Shown: positions 25,581 through 36,010 of the stretch, piece by piece
Layout of the letters: every line of letters starts with the position of its first letter
Position numbering within the stretch: the first letter of the stretch is position 1
The notes under the pieces: generated by a model
Told to the model about the DNA's origin: nothing
Database searches by the model: none
What the model saw: only the letters and a program-made list of their open reading frames with translations
Translations under genes and position numbers: made by a program
Source: Prorocentrum cordatum
Lineage: Eukaryota > Sar > Dinophyceae > Prorocentrales > Prorocentraceae
Assembly: GCA_963575745.1 (NCBI GenBank)
Contig: CAUYUJ010016713.1
Span: 135,001 to 197,000 of the forward strand
Length of the DNA stretch: 62,000 bases
Direction: 5' to 3'

Positions 25581-25768
25581 CGTAAGACCCGGGTTTGCCA
25601 GGACTCGGGTTCGCCATCGTTTTTTGACGACCGCGACTCGGATTTTGACGAGTAGGAGTTTCGTGGGATGTCTGCAGCGGGAGGCCTCGTCAAAATGCAG
25701 GCTCGGCCTCGTCATTTTTTTGACGACCTCGTCGGGGATTTCCGAGTCCCCCGTACCCGGGTCTTACG
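25581..25768. mobile_element. Small inverted-repeat (MITE-like) element, 188 bp
   Basis: CGTAAGACCCGGGT (25581-25594) is the exact reverse complement of 25755-25768, and the match extends imperfectly to about 28 bp through GGACTCGG / CCGAGTCC. The interior also folds: TTTTGACGAG near 25642 pairs with CTCGTCAAAA near 25686. It has no coding capacity and no clear target duplication. The interior resembles repeat K at 5845-5980. Confidence 0.5.
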
Positions 25769-26130
25769 TCTTCCTGACATGAAAGTTCGAAGTGAAGTTT
25801 ACGCGCAGGTGGTCACGAACTTAAGCATCGAGCGGAGACCCCGCTGTAACGCAAGTCGCACGTTGCACCGCCGGGTCGAGTTAACCACGCGCGCATTTGA
25901 ATTCAGAATAGCAGTAACCATATTGCGTGCGCGTGTTGATGCTACCTTGTTCACGCGCCAATAATGCCCACATGTCGCCGTTCTTCAAATGTTGAGCTAG
26001 CTCCAGCTTCCACGGGTGATGTTCAGGTTATATATTGCTCTACGTAACCAGCCCAACCTAGGACAGCAGGTCGAAGGACGGGTTGTGTATATGGCCCCTG
26101 GCTTGTTTTGCGTATGTTGGCGTTTTGCTG
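25769..26130. other. No gene recognised
   Basis: GAACTTAAGCAT and AGCGGAG near 25820-25836 resemble the conserved start of large-subunit rRNA, but the match is short and neighbouring rRNA sequence is absent. Confidence 0.4.
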
Positions 26131-26245
26131 AAGTAAGTGTAACCACCGTCAGACGATGTGACGCACCTGTTCTGCGTTGCCGTTGGCCCGCCTATCGCGA
26201 CACAGAGGACCATTTCCAGCACGATCGTTTCATTAAGTTCGCAGA
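26131..26245. repeat. Repeat J, copy 2
   Basis: AAGTGTAACCACCGTCAG and GTGACGCACCT parallel the copy at 15027, followed by the matching ACGATCGTT..TTAAGTT segment. 26246-26676 shows no recognised gene. Confidence 0.45.
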
Positions 26246-26676
26246 AGTTGGGCGGTCTCAGCTCAGCGATCACTTGCTGCCCATGCCATGAGCATGCTTC
26301 GCAGTGACGCCACATTGTGCGACCCTACCTTCCCGAGTCTTCAACTGATTGTCTCGCATTGCGCGTTGGTAGCAATGATGCCCATGATTTGAAGAAGCAG
26401 GGCGATGGGATGGTTGCCGGTTCCGGGACCCACGGGATGTTTCTACGTATTCTTCCCGCCGTGGTCCCCCATCAACCAATCCATTCGCTTCCCGAGGGAG
26501 GCATGGATTTCTTCCGAGGCGAAGGGTTCGTGTTTCAGCGGAGATCTTGCTTCCTTTTCAACATCGAATGGGGTTGTGTTTTCACAGGTGGGTCGCGGCA
26601 TGACCATATGCACCCGTTTCTCCGAGTGGCAGGCTGGTCGGTTTTGGCGGGTACGGACAAGCACCGATAGGGCATC

Positions 26677-27090
26677 TTGCATAGACGAGTTCCCAGTGAT
26701 CTTGCTATCTCGGGCACTGCCAGAAACCTGATAGCAAAATGCGATGTTGAGTACATGTGTTTCCAGCACGCCCTCAAAAAAATCATGTTCGTGCGGATTG
26801 TAAAAGTACGTACCGTCATTTGTTGCTTCCCGGTTGCTAAGACCACCAGCTCGGATGACACGCGTGCGCTCGCATCTTTGGAAATATGCGCACGGAAGGG
26901 AGGGCGCATCAGGCCCAGCCCATCGAACATGCCAGGGCAGACTCATGGGCCAATGATGTTCGCCATGGTAGAATATGATGCGAACGTTGTTGGAAATTGC
27001 ACGGCCGACGTCTTCGCTAAGAAAGGAGCGGGGCTAGGCAATTCATACTTCAGACATGTGCAGTTGGTCGAAGGATGTCCGCTTGTGGCT
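26677..27090 (+). pseudogene. Copia-type RNase H C-terminal fragment, decayed
   Basis: In the plus frame beginning near 26677, V-E-Y-M-C-F-Q-H-A-L-K-K-I-M-F-V-R (from about 26737) parallels the S-x-x-E-A-E-Y-x-A-L-x-x-A-x-x-E segment of Ty1/Copia RNase H. D-D-T-R-A-L-A stands where D-N-x-G-A-x-x-L-A is expected. Further on, V-E-Y-D-A-N and T-A-D-V-F-A-K near 26985-27025 match the V-x-Y-V-x-S and A-D-x-x-T-K tail. RNase H removes the RNA strand during reverse transcription. The key acidic residue of E-A-E is changed (C-D-V-E). No RT is legible upstream. It is a different, older copy from the Copia element at 54.7-60.7 kb and on the other strand. Confidence 0.45.
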
Positions 27091-27711
27091 AGGCCAGCGG
27101 CCTGCAAGGTTTCGGCCCGGGTGACGTCCACGGTGGGAATGCACGTGGGAAATGATGGTTTTGAATATCGATTTGGGAGATTCCCCCCCCCCCCCCCTGC
27201 ATGTTCGAGGACGAAGTCCCCGAGCCCGATCCTGACAACCTCGAACCTCCCGCGGAGCCTCCTGGTGTTTGTGCCCCCCATCGGACCCCCCGCCAAAGGA
27301 CCCTGGATGCTTTTTTAGAGCTCGGCGTGAAGCAGCACTGTTTTGTGGAACGGGCGATGTCTAAAGCGCCCCCGCTCGTGTCCTGTCCTGATTGCGACAG
27401 TATGCTCCGACCCCATGCAAAGTGGGCTCTAAGGGGATTGCAGGGGCCCGAAGGAGCTCAATGGGGCTTCCTGCGTACACAGTGCGCAAGCGGCTGCGAG
27501 CTCACAATTGTCAAATTTGTTTCCCCCTCGTAGAGTTTGGGCCCTGCAGGCCTCCACTCCCTCCAAGGCCACCCGTGCCCGCTTTTCGGGACAGTTCGGA
27601 GTGGCAGATGAGGGGGCCAGGGGGCCCGAGCCAGCGCCAGTGCTGCCTTTCTCGAAGCAGCCCGCGGCCCCTCGGCTGGGGCTGCAGATTGTCCTGCTAC
27701 AGTACACAGGC
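27091..27711. other. No gene recognised
   Basis: A 110-codon frame at 27201-27533 contains C-P-D-C and Q-C-A-S-G-C but no full zinc motif. A C-run sits at 27184-27198. Confidence 0.3.
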
Positions 27712-28171
27712 ATAGTAAGGACGAGCAACTTTCCAAGGTTAGTTACCCTTGATTCCTTGTCCCTTCGGCCCATCCTTGGCGACTTTCGCTGGCCAGCCCC
27801 ATTCGAAAGCGCCGACATGGCCTTCCAAGGCCCTTGCATCCTTACCGCGCATCCTCATTCTACGGGTTGACTGTAGCATTCGGCTTCCGGCTTCTTCAAT
27901 AGGGCGGAGGCCGAGGCTTTTGGCAGGAAGGCGCCCGAGGCGAGAGCCGTTGCCAAAGCCAGGATGACTGGCAGCGGCCCAGAGCAGCACCTTGCGGAAC
28001 GGTAACCACGTCTTGTTTTCGGTGGGCCCAGGCGAGGTTCATGACCTTTGCCTGGGACTGGCAATTTCTCGTCGCATAGGCGCCCCCAAGTGTTTCTCTT
28101 CTCCCCCTCCTCATCGGACCGCCTCTATGGGTAGTGAACCTAATCATGACCAGCATCATCATCTCCATTAG

Positions 28172-28202
<31 letters not shown>

Positions 28203-28240
28203 AGCAGCATCATCAGCATCATCATCAGCATTACCACCAT

Positions 28241-28271
<31 letters not shown>

Positions 28272-28470
28272 ATCATCATCATGATCATCAGCATCATCAT
28301 TGAAGAAATCAAAAGGTACCGATACCGCTACTCCCCGGACCTCTCCTGGGGTGCGTTCTGACCAGGATTTCGAGGCGAATCCGGCGGTGGGGACGAGGGC
28401 CGCCAAGGAGGCCCAAAATAGGGAAAACGAGGGAAGGGTAGAGGTATGGGTACCTTTTCCTCCCAATCAT
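27712..28470. repeat. Dispersed repeat H/I, copy 2, split by a microsatellite
   Basis: Block H (27712-27872) and block I (28311-28470) match 6033-6192 and 6348-6500. Between them lies unrelated sequence and a CAT/CAG tract (28144-28305) that is absent from copy 1. Confidence 0.65.
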
Positions 28471-29075
28471 CAGCATCAGCATCAGCATCATCATCCTCAT
28501 CATCATCATCATCATCCTTATCATCGCCATCAACATCAAAACATCATAATCATCATCGTCATCATTGACATCGCCGGTATCATCATCATAATCAGCAGCC
28601 TCATCATCAGCAGCAGCATCATCACCAGCATCACAATTGTCATCATCATCATCATCACCAGTATCACCATCATCATCATCATCGTCATCAACATCAAAAC
28701 ATCATCATTGTCATCATCCCCACCATCATCATCGTCATCATATTGGTCATCGCCATCATCATCATCCCCATCACCATCATCATAATCGTCCTCATTAGTA
28801 TCATTGCCATCATCATTATAATCTGCATCATCACCATGAGCACCAGCATCAGCATCATCGCCATCATCACCATCAGCATCAGTATCATTCCTGTCATCGT
28901 CGTCACCTGTGTCAGTAGAAGTGGCATCAACTGTAGTCGTCGTCATCATCGTCATCATCGTCATCGTCATCATCAGCATCATCATCATCAGTACCACCAC
29001 TGGCATCATCATCATCATAATCAGCTTCATCATCGGTATTGGCATAACTAGCATTATCATCGTCATCGTCAAATG
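28471..29075. repeat. CAT/ATC trinucleotide tract
   Basis: About 600 bp of CAT repeats with CAC, CAG and CGT variants; it is the same motif as the GAT tracts at 9.8 and 31.1 kb but on the opposite strand. Frames on either strand are poly-His/Ile/Ser or poly-Asp/Met. Confidence 0.9.
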
Positions 29076-29650
29076 ATCCGGGTCTTTGCCCGTTGAATTG
29101 CCATTGTCTTCGCCCCTGCCCCCGCAAATGTCACGCTCCTCATGTTTGCCCTGGCATATCGTTTCCCTATCATCTTCCTGCCCGTTGCCTCTTCCCGCCC
29201 ACGCCCCCCTCCACCTTCCGCCTTCTCCTCTCTCCCTACCGAGCCTTCCCTTCAGAAGAGGAGGATCAGGAGGACTAGAGGAAGGGGAGGATGAGGAGGC
29301 GGTGGAGGAGAGATGAGACGCAAGATTAGGCTGAGGCTGAGACGGACGAAGAGGATGAGGAGAAGGAGCGGTAGGCAGAGGAGGAGGTGGAGAAGGAGGG
29401 AAAGAGCCGGCCTGGCCCCGCATCCTCCTCTAGCCCCTTCGCCATCTCCACACCCCGTGTCCTCCTTCCCCTAACTGCCCCCGCCCCCCCCCCCCTGGTA
29501 TCCCCTGGAGGAGAAGGAGGAGGAGGAAGTGGAGGAGGATGTAAACCCAAGACTCATCAACGATGTTCGGATACATCCTCCCTCCAAGCTCCCTCTTCAT
29601 AGGCCCCATACAAGGATTCACTTCCACTGAGGGAAGTGCCCCGTTTGAAG
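29076..29650. repeat. Pyrimidine-rich then GAG-rich tract
   Basis: 29180-29250 is CCT-rich, 29255-29400 GAG-rich, and a C-run lies at 29481-29493. No gene was recognised. Confidence 0.6.
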
Positions 29651-29669
29651 ACAACCGTGTGGAAATACT

Positions 29670-29815
29670 GAAGCGTGCCAAAGCACCATTCTAAGGATTT
29701 CAACGCCACGAAGCAACCTGAGTTTAGCGTCTTGACGATCTTGAATCTTGCCAGAACACCAATCCTGGGACTTCAACACCGCGAAACAACGCAACTGCTG
29801 CGCCCTGGCAATCCT
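29670..29815. repeat. Two diverged copies of a 74-bp unit
   Basis: TGCCAAAGCACC (29677) and TGCCAGAACACC (29751) begin two similar segments containing TTCAACRCC and CGAARCAAC. They lead into the 83-bp array. Confidence 0.5.
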
Positions 29816-29819
29816 GAAC

Positions 29820-30475
29820 CGCTCGAAAACAGTACAGGAAGGTCAACGATGAGAATCCGCGAACCCCTTGCAAGTTTAAAAAAAAAAAAAACGAGCGTGC
29901 ACGGCGCTCAGGCGAGAGCCACATTTTGAAAAGGAACCGTCCTCAATCCGGGACGGTCTCGCAAAGTTTGAAAACGAATGTGCGCGGCGCTGAAGCGAGA
30001 GCCACATTTTGAAAAATGACCGCCTTCAATACGTGAAACTCTTGCAACTTGTTACGACGAATGTGCGCGGCACTAAGGCGAGAGCCGCATGTTGAAAACC
30101 ATCCGCGTTCAATCCGTGAAACTCTTGCAACTTGTTACGACGAATGTGCGCGGCGCTAAGGCGAGAGCCGCATGTTGAAAACCATCCGCCTTCAATTCGT
30201 GAAAATCTTGCAAATGTTTCAGACGAGAGTGCGCGGCTCAAAGGCGAGATCCACATTTTGAAAACCACCTGCCCTCAATTCGCAAAATTCCTGTAACTCT
30301 TAGGACGCACATGCGCGGCGCCAAGACGAGAGCCACATGTTGAAAACGATCCGCCCTCAATGCGTGAAACTCATGCACATGTTTAAGACGAGTGCGCGCG
30401 GCGCTAAGGTGAGAGCCATACTTTGGAAGCGATCCGCCCTTCACCTGTGAAATTTGCTGCCAGTTTCTAAAAAGC
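29820..30475. repeat. 83-bp tandem array, about seven units
   Basis: The segment ACGA..GTGCGCGGC recurs at 29891, 29974, 30057, 30140, 30223, 30305 and 30388, a regular 83-bp period. Each unit also carries GCGAGAGCC, CATNTTGAAAA and CGCCTTCAAT-like blocks. Stops occur in translation and 83 is not a multiple of three, so it is not coding. Confidence 0.9.
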
Positions 30476-30584
30476 TTCCAAAGCTTCCTGCTCATAAATA
30501 GTAAGTCTGAGGCGAAATGCCTGGCCCGCCCATCCTACCGGCCTCGGGGTGCAACAGGAAGGAGTCATTCACACGGAAAACGAA

Positions 30585-31075
30585 TGGAAGAGAAGGAGGA
30601 GAAGGAGCAGGAGCAGGAGGAGGATGAAGGAGGCCAGGAGAGGAGAGGAGAGGGGATGGGAGGGAGGAAGGGAGGAAGAGCAGGGATGAGCAGGAGAGAA
30701 GATGCCCATCTTGATTCTCATCGACGCAGGAGGGAGGAGGAGGAGGAGGAGGAAAAGAGGAGGAGGCGGAGACCATTTTTCCCTGTTTCCCTTCGCCCTC
30801 CCGTCCCCCGTCCGCTCTGCTCCACCCCTGGGGAGCCAGCCCAGGTGTCCAGCCCCCGCAGCCCCCGCGAGTCGGCGCAGTCTCAGCAGCCCACGCCACG
30901 CTCGAGGCAGGATGGGGGAGAGAGGAAGAGGGAGGAGGGTCCAGAGCAGGGTGAGGAGGACGGGGAGGATAGGGAGTTGGACGAGGAGGAGAAGGAGGAG
31001 GAGGAGGAGCATAATGAGGAATTGGATGTAAAGGAGGAGGAGGAGGAGGAGAGGGACTAGGAGGAATTGGATGAG
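30585..31075. repeat. GAG/AGG tract with embedded unique block
   Basis: GAGGAG repeats flank a less repetitive stretch (30770-30900). The plus frame at 30584-31060 is Glu/Arg-rich and the minus frames are Leu/Ser/Pro-rich; both are compositional. Confidence 0.75.
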
Positions 31076-31125
31076 GCGGATGGTTGAGAAGGACAGACGA
31101 TCGGACGGGAGCACAAAAAGGAGCA

Positions 31126-31193
31126 GGAGGACATGATGGTGGTGTTGATGACGACGACGACGACGACGACGACGACGATGATGATGATGATGG

Positions 31194-31261
<68 letters not shown>

Positions 31262-31580
31262 TGGTGGTGGTCACGACGACGACGACCATGATGACGACGA
31301 CGACGATGATGATGATACTGATGATGGTAATGATGGTGGTGTTGGCGACGGCGATGGCGATGGTGACGATGATGGTGATGAAAATAGTGATAGTGATGGT
31401 CACGATACCGGTGATGGTGGTGATGGCGAAGTGGTGATGATGATAGTGTCAGTGATGCTGACGACGACGATGCTCATGGAAATGATGAGGATAATGAGGA
31501 GGAGGATGTGGATGAGGATGATCATGGGGATGAGGATGATCATGATCATGGTGGTGATGCTGATGGTGATGAGCCATACG
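31126..31580. repeat. GAC/GAT trinucleotide tract
   Basis: GAC repeats at 31146-31178, GAT repeats to 31260, then mixed GAT/GGT/GAG to 31580. Confidence 0.9.
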
Positions 31581-31599
31581 GTGGGCCACAGCCACCCCT

Positions 31600-31720
31600 G
31601 GCTTTTGTGGAAACGCAGGTGTGGCCAAAGGTGGGGCCAGCGCTTGGCCAAGCTGTTGGTCAATGTGGCCCCCAGCCGTTGTGGACCCCCTTGGGGGAAC
31701 ACTTGGGGGAGGTAGAGGGG
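31600..31720. repeat. Repeat L, copy 1
   Basis: GTTGTGGACCCCCTTGGGGG, AACACTTGGGGGAGG and the preceding GTGTGGCC segment match 42530-42625. Confidence 0.45.
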
Positions 31721-31734
31721 GAGGAGGACAGGGA

Positions 31735-32250
31735 AGAGTAGGAGGAGGAGGAGGAGGAGGAGGAGGAGTTGGAAGAGGAGGAGGAGAAGGATGATGAGGA
31801 GGAGGTGGAAGAGGGGGCCCCTTGGGGGCCTCTTGGAACTCTCTGGGGGCCTCCTGGCCTGGAGGGTTCCAGGGGGCTTCTGAAGGCCTCAAAGATGCCT
31901 CTTGGCCTTTGGAGGCCGTCGTGTGGGGGGGGGGCTCCCCGGGCGCTCTACGTCGGCCGTCTCGGAGCGCTGGAAGCCTGAAGTGCGAGACGCTTCAATT
32001 CATTCCAACACCGTAGGGTCGTAGATACGTGCCCCCTTGGGCGTCCTCTTGTAGCCTTCTAGGGCGTCTTGAGGGCCTCCCATGCCGTCTGCAGTCCGTC
32101 TTGATGTTTTGGAGCGGTCTCTGAGCGTTTTGAGCGCCCTCTCAGACCCTCTTGGGTGTTTGGAAAAGTCACGCGACTGGCCCAAGGAAGTTTGCGGGGC
32201 GTCCCATGGGACACGCGACAACCCCCACGTGCATTCGCGCGTCTAAGCCC
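31735..32250. repeat. GAG run then CTTGGG-type 11-nt repeat block
   Basis: 31738-31812 is (GAG)n. 31815-32160 holds CTTGG-type units in the orientation of the 7.5-kb copy. Confidence 0.6.
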
Positions 32251-33080
32251 TTTCAAGACACCCTTGAGGACGGAGGACTTCTAAGGACTTAGGCATACCT
32301 TACGTCGTGCATCGAGGCACGATGGTGGATATGTTTATAGGGGTCTAGTATTCACCCCGAATGTTCGAGGTTTCCTTGGGGGTGTAGTTGGTTAAGCTGG
32401 GATTCCGTATATTATCGTAGGACACATTCAGGCTTCCTTCGGATGTATCTATGTTGATGTCTTAGATCCCGCAGGAACTATGGTTTGAATGTGTCGGTTC
32501 ACTCCTCCCTGGAATTCCTGAGTTCCTCCAGCTGTTCTTCCTAGATGTTCCTCAGGAATCCCGTCAGCACCCAGTGGAATCGCTGGTGGTTTCCCAGGGT
32601 TACGTGAGGTATCACACGGGCTTTCTCGTTATGTTGGATGATCTATTTCATGAACTCAGCACTCCAACGTAGTTCCCGCATGGCTCCCTTCAGGTCATCC
32701 AAGTACTCCCCTCGCTGTCCCCGGGATATGTGCGTCTTGTTCTAGGAATGTTTTTGAGCTCCTCAAGAATTCATTCGGTTTCATGCGTGGACCGCCAGTC
32801 CCAAATGCGAGGCCCGCCTGGCCATTTCCGCAGGAAAGCCCAGGGGGACCACATGATGATTTTCAACTCGTAGCCTCACTCAGAGGGCTCTCCAGGTCCG
32901 TTCGTCGACACTGCGAAACGCACAAGAAGTAGGACGCGCAGCCCTCCTCCTTGCGTCGCCCCGAGGCGAGCAAGCTTAACCTCGCCATCTCTGTCGTTCG
33001 GTTGGCGCTCCGCTGAACGCTCCGACCAACAATCGGTCTCTGCCTGGTAGTCGATAGAGGCGCTAGGTCTGGATACATAC
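32251..33080. other. No gene recognised
   Basis: Unique-looking sequence, less GC-rich, with almost no open frames between 32260 and 32860. I see no RNA gene or repeat. Confidence 0.5.
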
Positions 33081-33170
33081 ATGTAGATATACATATACAT
33101 ATATGCATACATATACAGACAGATGTGTGTATACATATATATGTATGTGTATATATATATATATAACAAA
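33081..33170. repeat. TA/CA-rich microsatellite
   Basis: ATATACATATACATATATGC and later (TA)n directly precede repeat copy B, like the (TA)n in front of copy A. Confidence 0.85.
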
Positions 33171-33171
33171 T

Positions 33172-33929
33172 ACGCTGGCCCCCCTCCCGGGGCGTCCTCC
33201 ACCTCGCTCACATCTCGATTACGCTCCCGGTACGGCGCTTCCCGGCCTCCCGGGGAGCCCCCACAATGCCCAAAGACAGCCCAAGCCGACCCCAAGAAGC
33301 TCCCAGAACGCAGAATAATTGCCCAAGACGCTCCCAAGCAACCCAGGATAGCTTTCAGGCGGCTCTCCAGGCTCCCAGGAGGCCTCCAAGAGACCTCAAG
33401 AGAGCTCCGAGAGGCTTCCCGAATGCGCTCAGAGAACCTAAAATCGTTCATTGTCATGGTTTTCTTAAGGGTTGTTGGCCTTATCACCACTTCATGCCTC
33501 CAACGCTCCAAGACGGCCGAAGAGGCTCCCAAGACCGCCCCCAGACCGCCTAAGAGGCCCCGAAGACGGCCCCAAGATGGGCCAAGACGGCCCCAAGACT
33601 TCCGAAGAGGCGCCCCGGACAGCTCCAGACCACCCCAGAACAGGCCCAAGATGAGCCCAAGAGCGGGAGCAGGAGGCCGCCAGAGACCTCCGAGAGGACT
33701 CCAGGACCCCCCAGAGGCCTCCAACACACCCCAGACCCTTGAGAGCCCTCGAAAAAGCTCCGACGAGGCCCCCCACAGCCCAAGAGAGCTTGGAGAGCCG
33801 TCCCGAGAGAGCCCGAAGAGGGTTAAGCCGTTGCTTTTGAGCGGTTTTTGTAAACTTGTTTCGCCCTCTTACGTTTTCCCGCTTCCAACACTCCAAGACG
33901 GAGGAATTTGAAAAAAGGGAATCTCAGAG
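33172..33929. repeat. Dispersed 11-nt-unit repeat, copy B (interrupted at its 3' end)
   Basis: CCAAGA-type units and the AAAATCGTTCATTGTCATGG trailer (33439) are close to copy C at 40857-41660. The 3' end (GAGGAATTTGAAAAAAGGGA at 33901) is cut by the tyrosine-recombinase element and appears to resume at 40850 (ATTCCCTTTTTTCAAGTT). Long plus and minus frames over it are stop-free repeat translations. Confidence 0.8.
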
Positions 33930-34029
33930 ATAGTAGTGCGATGTGCACGATGTTGTTTTGAGAAGCCCTCTCGTTTTCTGTTGCCGCCCACAAGCAGCCT
34001 CCCTCTGCGGCTGCATGGGCTCAAGCTGC
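33930..34029 (+). repeat. Split direct repeat A1
   Basis: Begins ATAGTAGTGCG and ends CAAGCTGC; 100 bp, about 96 of them identical to A2. Confidence 0.9.
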
Positions 34030-34448
34030 ATACGGGCATGCAGCCGCATTGCCCGGCCAGCGCGTTGGGGGGCCTGATCGCGTTCTTCGCGGGCTTTGCC
34101 TCACGGCAGGCGCTTGGCCCCGCGCTGGCTCCTGAGCCTGTGCCGCTGTGGCCTCGCCTCGGCCCTGGGCACGAGCTGGAGGACAGCTCAGGGACGTCGA
34201 CGACGTCCACGGCGGCGCCCGCCTGCGTCTGCGAGGCGCCGAGCGCGCCGCCCGCGGCGCCGCAGCCCCTTCGGCTGCTGGGCGACGGGCTGGAGGCGAC
34301 GTTGGAGGTTCCCGTGCTCGGTCTCGGCGTCGGCGCTGCGCTGGCGGCGATCGGAGGCGGCTGGAGCGCCTGGCGGTGGGCTGCTAGCCGCGCCTCAGCG
34401 CGCCGGGCTTGCGAGCCACTGCGGGAGACGCGCATCCACGTGGCGTGA
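33936..34448 (+). CDS. N-terminal open frame of the YR element, unknown
   Basis: A 170-codon plus frame begins inside repeat A1. Its N-terminal 30 residues are therefore encoded by repeat sequence. It then has a Pro/Ala-rich stretch and a hydrophobic segment (about residues 125-145, V-L-G-L-G-V-G-A-A-L-A-A-I-G-G-G) that could span a membrane. The track start may be non-AUG. The Gag-like frame follows in a different phase with overlap (34409), so either a frameshift separates two halves of one protein or this is an independent short ORF. No family is recognised. Confidence 0.3.
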   Translation: MRCARCCFEKPSRFLLPPTSSLPLRLHGLKLHTGMQPHCPASALGGLIAFFAGFASRQALGPALAPEPVPLWPRLGPGHELEDSSGTSTTSTAAPACVCEAPSAPPAAPQPLRLLGDGLEATLEVPVLGLGVGAALAAIGGGWSAWRWAASRASARRACEPLRETRIHVA

Positions 34449-36010
34449 TGGCGCTGGATGGCGATACGCCAGGGACGAGGGTGCTGGTTCAATACTCCGA
34501 GGACCCGGGCTGGTCGCACGAGCGCATCCTGTGCTGGCCGGCCTCGGAGGACAAGACGTCGTGGGTGATCTACACGGCTAGCAATGACCTGCACACGGAG
34601 TCGCTGGATGACTACTCGAGCGCGGTGATCCTCACGGGCCGCCGCCGTTACCCGGCGGGAGTGCGCAACGTGAAGGCCTTCAGCCGAGAGCTGCAGCCGG
34701 ACGAGATCCTGACGTTGGTGCGGCGCGGCCGCGGCGAGGCTGTGCTGGAGAGCGGGGCTGGGGCGGCCGACTGGTGGCTGGTCGCGGGCCAGGACTGGGG
34801 GGGGCGGCGCCTGGTGATCCCGCCGTTGGCGGCGGTCGAAGTGCCGCGAGTCCGTCGCAGGCGCCTTCGAGGCAAGACCGCCGCCGGCGCGGCTGGCGCC
34901 GAGCCTGAGGTGCTGCCCGTCGCCGACGAGGGTGAGGCAGCCCCCCCGCCGCCCGTCGAGCGGCCGCCTGGCGCGTGGCTGGCTGCCACGCTCGAGGATG
35001 CTGGCGGCTTCGGCAAGCAGGTCGAGCCTAGCGCGGCCGCGGTGCTGAGAGGGTAAGTACGGCATCGACCGCGACGAGGCTGGCGACTGGTTCCCGATCG
35101 AGTACGTCCCCGATGAGAGCATCGCGACGTGGAAGGACGGCAAGCTAGTGGCCGCCGACTGCTCGAGGCCGCCGCGCGGCCGCCTGGACGACAGGCTGAT
35201 CTCAGGAGTGACGGGCACTCAGACGCCTCCCGGCGAGCCGGAGGCCCACGAAGCCCAAGGCGATCGTCGCGACGACGCCGAGGTGCCCGAGGACCTCCGA
35301 ATCTGCTGGATCGACGTGGACGAGACTGGGGCCCGCTTCAAGGAGTGGCGCAAGGTCGTGCAGGAGAGCACGCAGGAGGTGTTCACAGATTCATCCATTC
35401 GGGGCCCCCCCGCATGCCTGGAGGTGCGCCGCAAGATGCATCGCCGCGGGAGGACCCCAAAGCTTCGGTTCCAGAAGTGGCGCAAGGACTCGGGCGTTTC
35501 TCGGCGAGATCGCGCGTATCACGAGGTGCAGACCCTCATAGAGTGCCTGTACCTCGCAGGCACCTACGATCAGGTAAATATCGGGGCGCTGGCGTCGCTG
35601 GAGGTGATCGCCAGGAGGCTCCCGCAGTACACAGAGGCTTACGCGCACGGGGCGGAGCAGGCCAACTGGGGCGCGGCGAAGCACCTGGCCGGGACGACGA
35701 ACCCGTTGGACCTCGTGCCGGACGCGCTGAGGAGCTACGCCAGCCGCCTCTCGAAGGAGGAGTACGAGCTGGAGGCGCTGCGGGCCCGCGCGAAGGCCCT
35801 AGGCGTCACGCCTGCGGAGGCCTCGCGGGCGGCGGCGATGGCGGTGGCCGCTGGCGGGCTGGCGGCGGCGCGGCTGGGGGCTCCCCAGAGGTTGACGGCG
35901 GCGGCGGTGCTGGTGGCGGCGGCCGCGGCCGCGGTGGCAGGAAGGGCGGGCGTGGCCGCGGGGCCCGCCCGCCGGCCACATGACGCGCTCGGCAGGGAGG
36001 CACGGGAACC
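34409..36010 (+). pseudogene. Gag-like ORF1 of the YR retrotransposon, one frameshift
   Basis: It would be the nucleic-acid-binding structural protein of the element. The first piece (34409-35056, frame 2) has S-E-D-P-G-W-S-H-E-R near residue 30. It stops at TAA at 35054-35056, and the sequence continues in frame 3 as G-I-D-R-D-E-A-G-D-W-F-P-I-E-Y-V from about 35063. The second piece contains I-C-W-I-D-V-D-E-T-G-A-R-F-K, then R-R-D-R-A-Y-H-E-V-x-T-L and L-A-G-T-Y-D-Q-V-N near 35555, then L-R-S-Y-A-S-R-L-S-K-E-E. This pattern recurs in dinoflagellate retroelement proteins I remember. After about 35880 the frame becomes an Ala/Gly/Arg-rich tail that overlaps the RT frame. No CCHC zinc knuckle is seen. 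A GGTAAGT at the break resembles a splice donor but a one-base insertion explains it equally well. Confidence 0.5.

Noticed and set aside
25815-25840. Possible large-subunit rRNA fragment (GAACTTAAGCAT)
   Set aside because: The match is under 20 nt and the neighbouring conserved rRNA sequence is missing.
29820-30475. CRISPR-like array
   Set aside because: The 83-bp units diverge evenly with no fixed repeat alternating with unique spacers, and the context is eukaryotic.
35041-35060. Splice donor GGTAAGT at the Gag frame break
   Set aside because: A one-base insertion restores the conserved reading directly and no matching acceptor was found.
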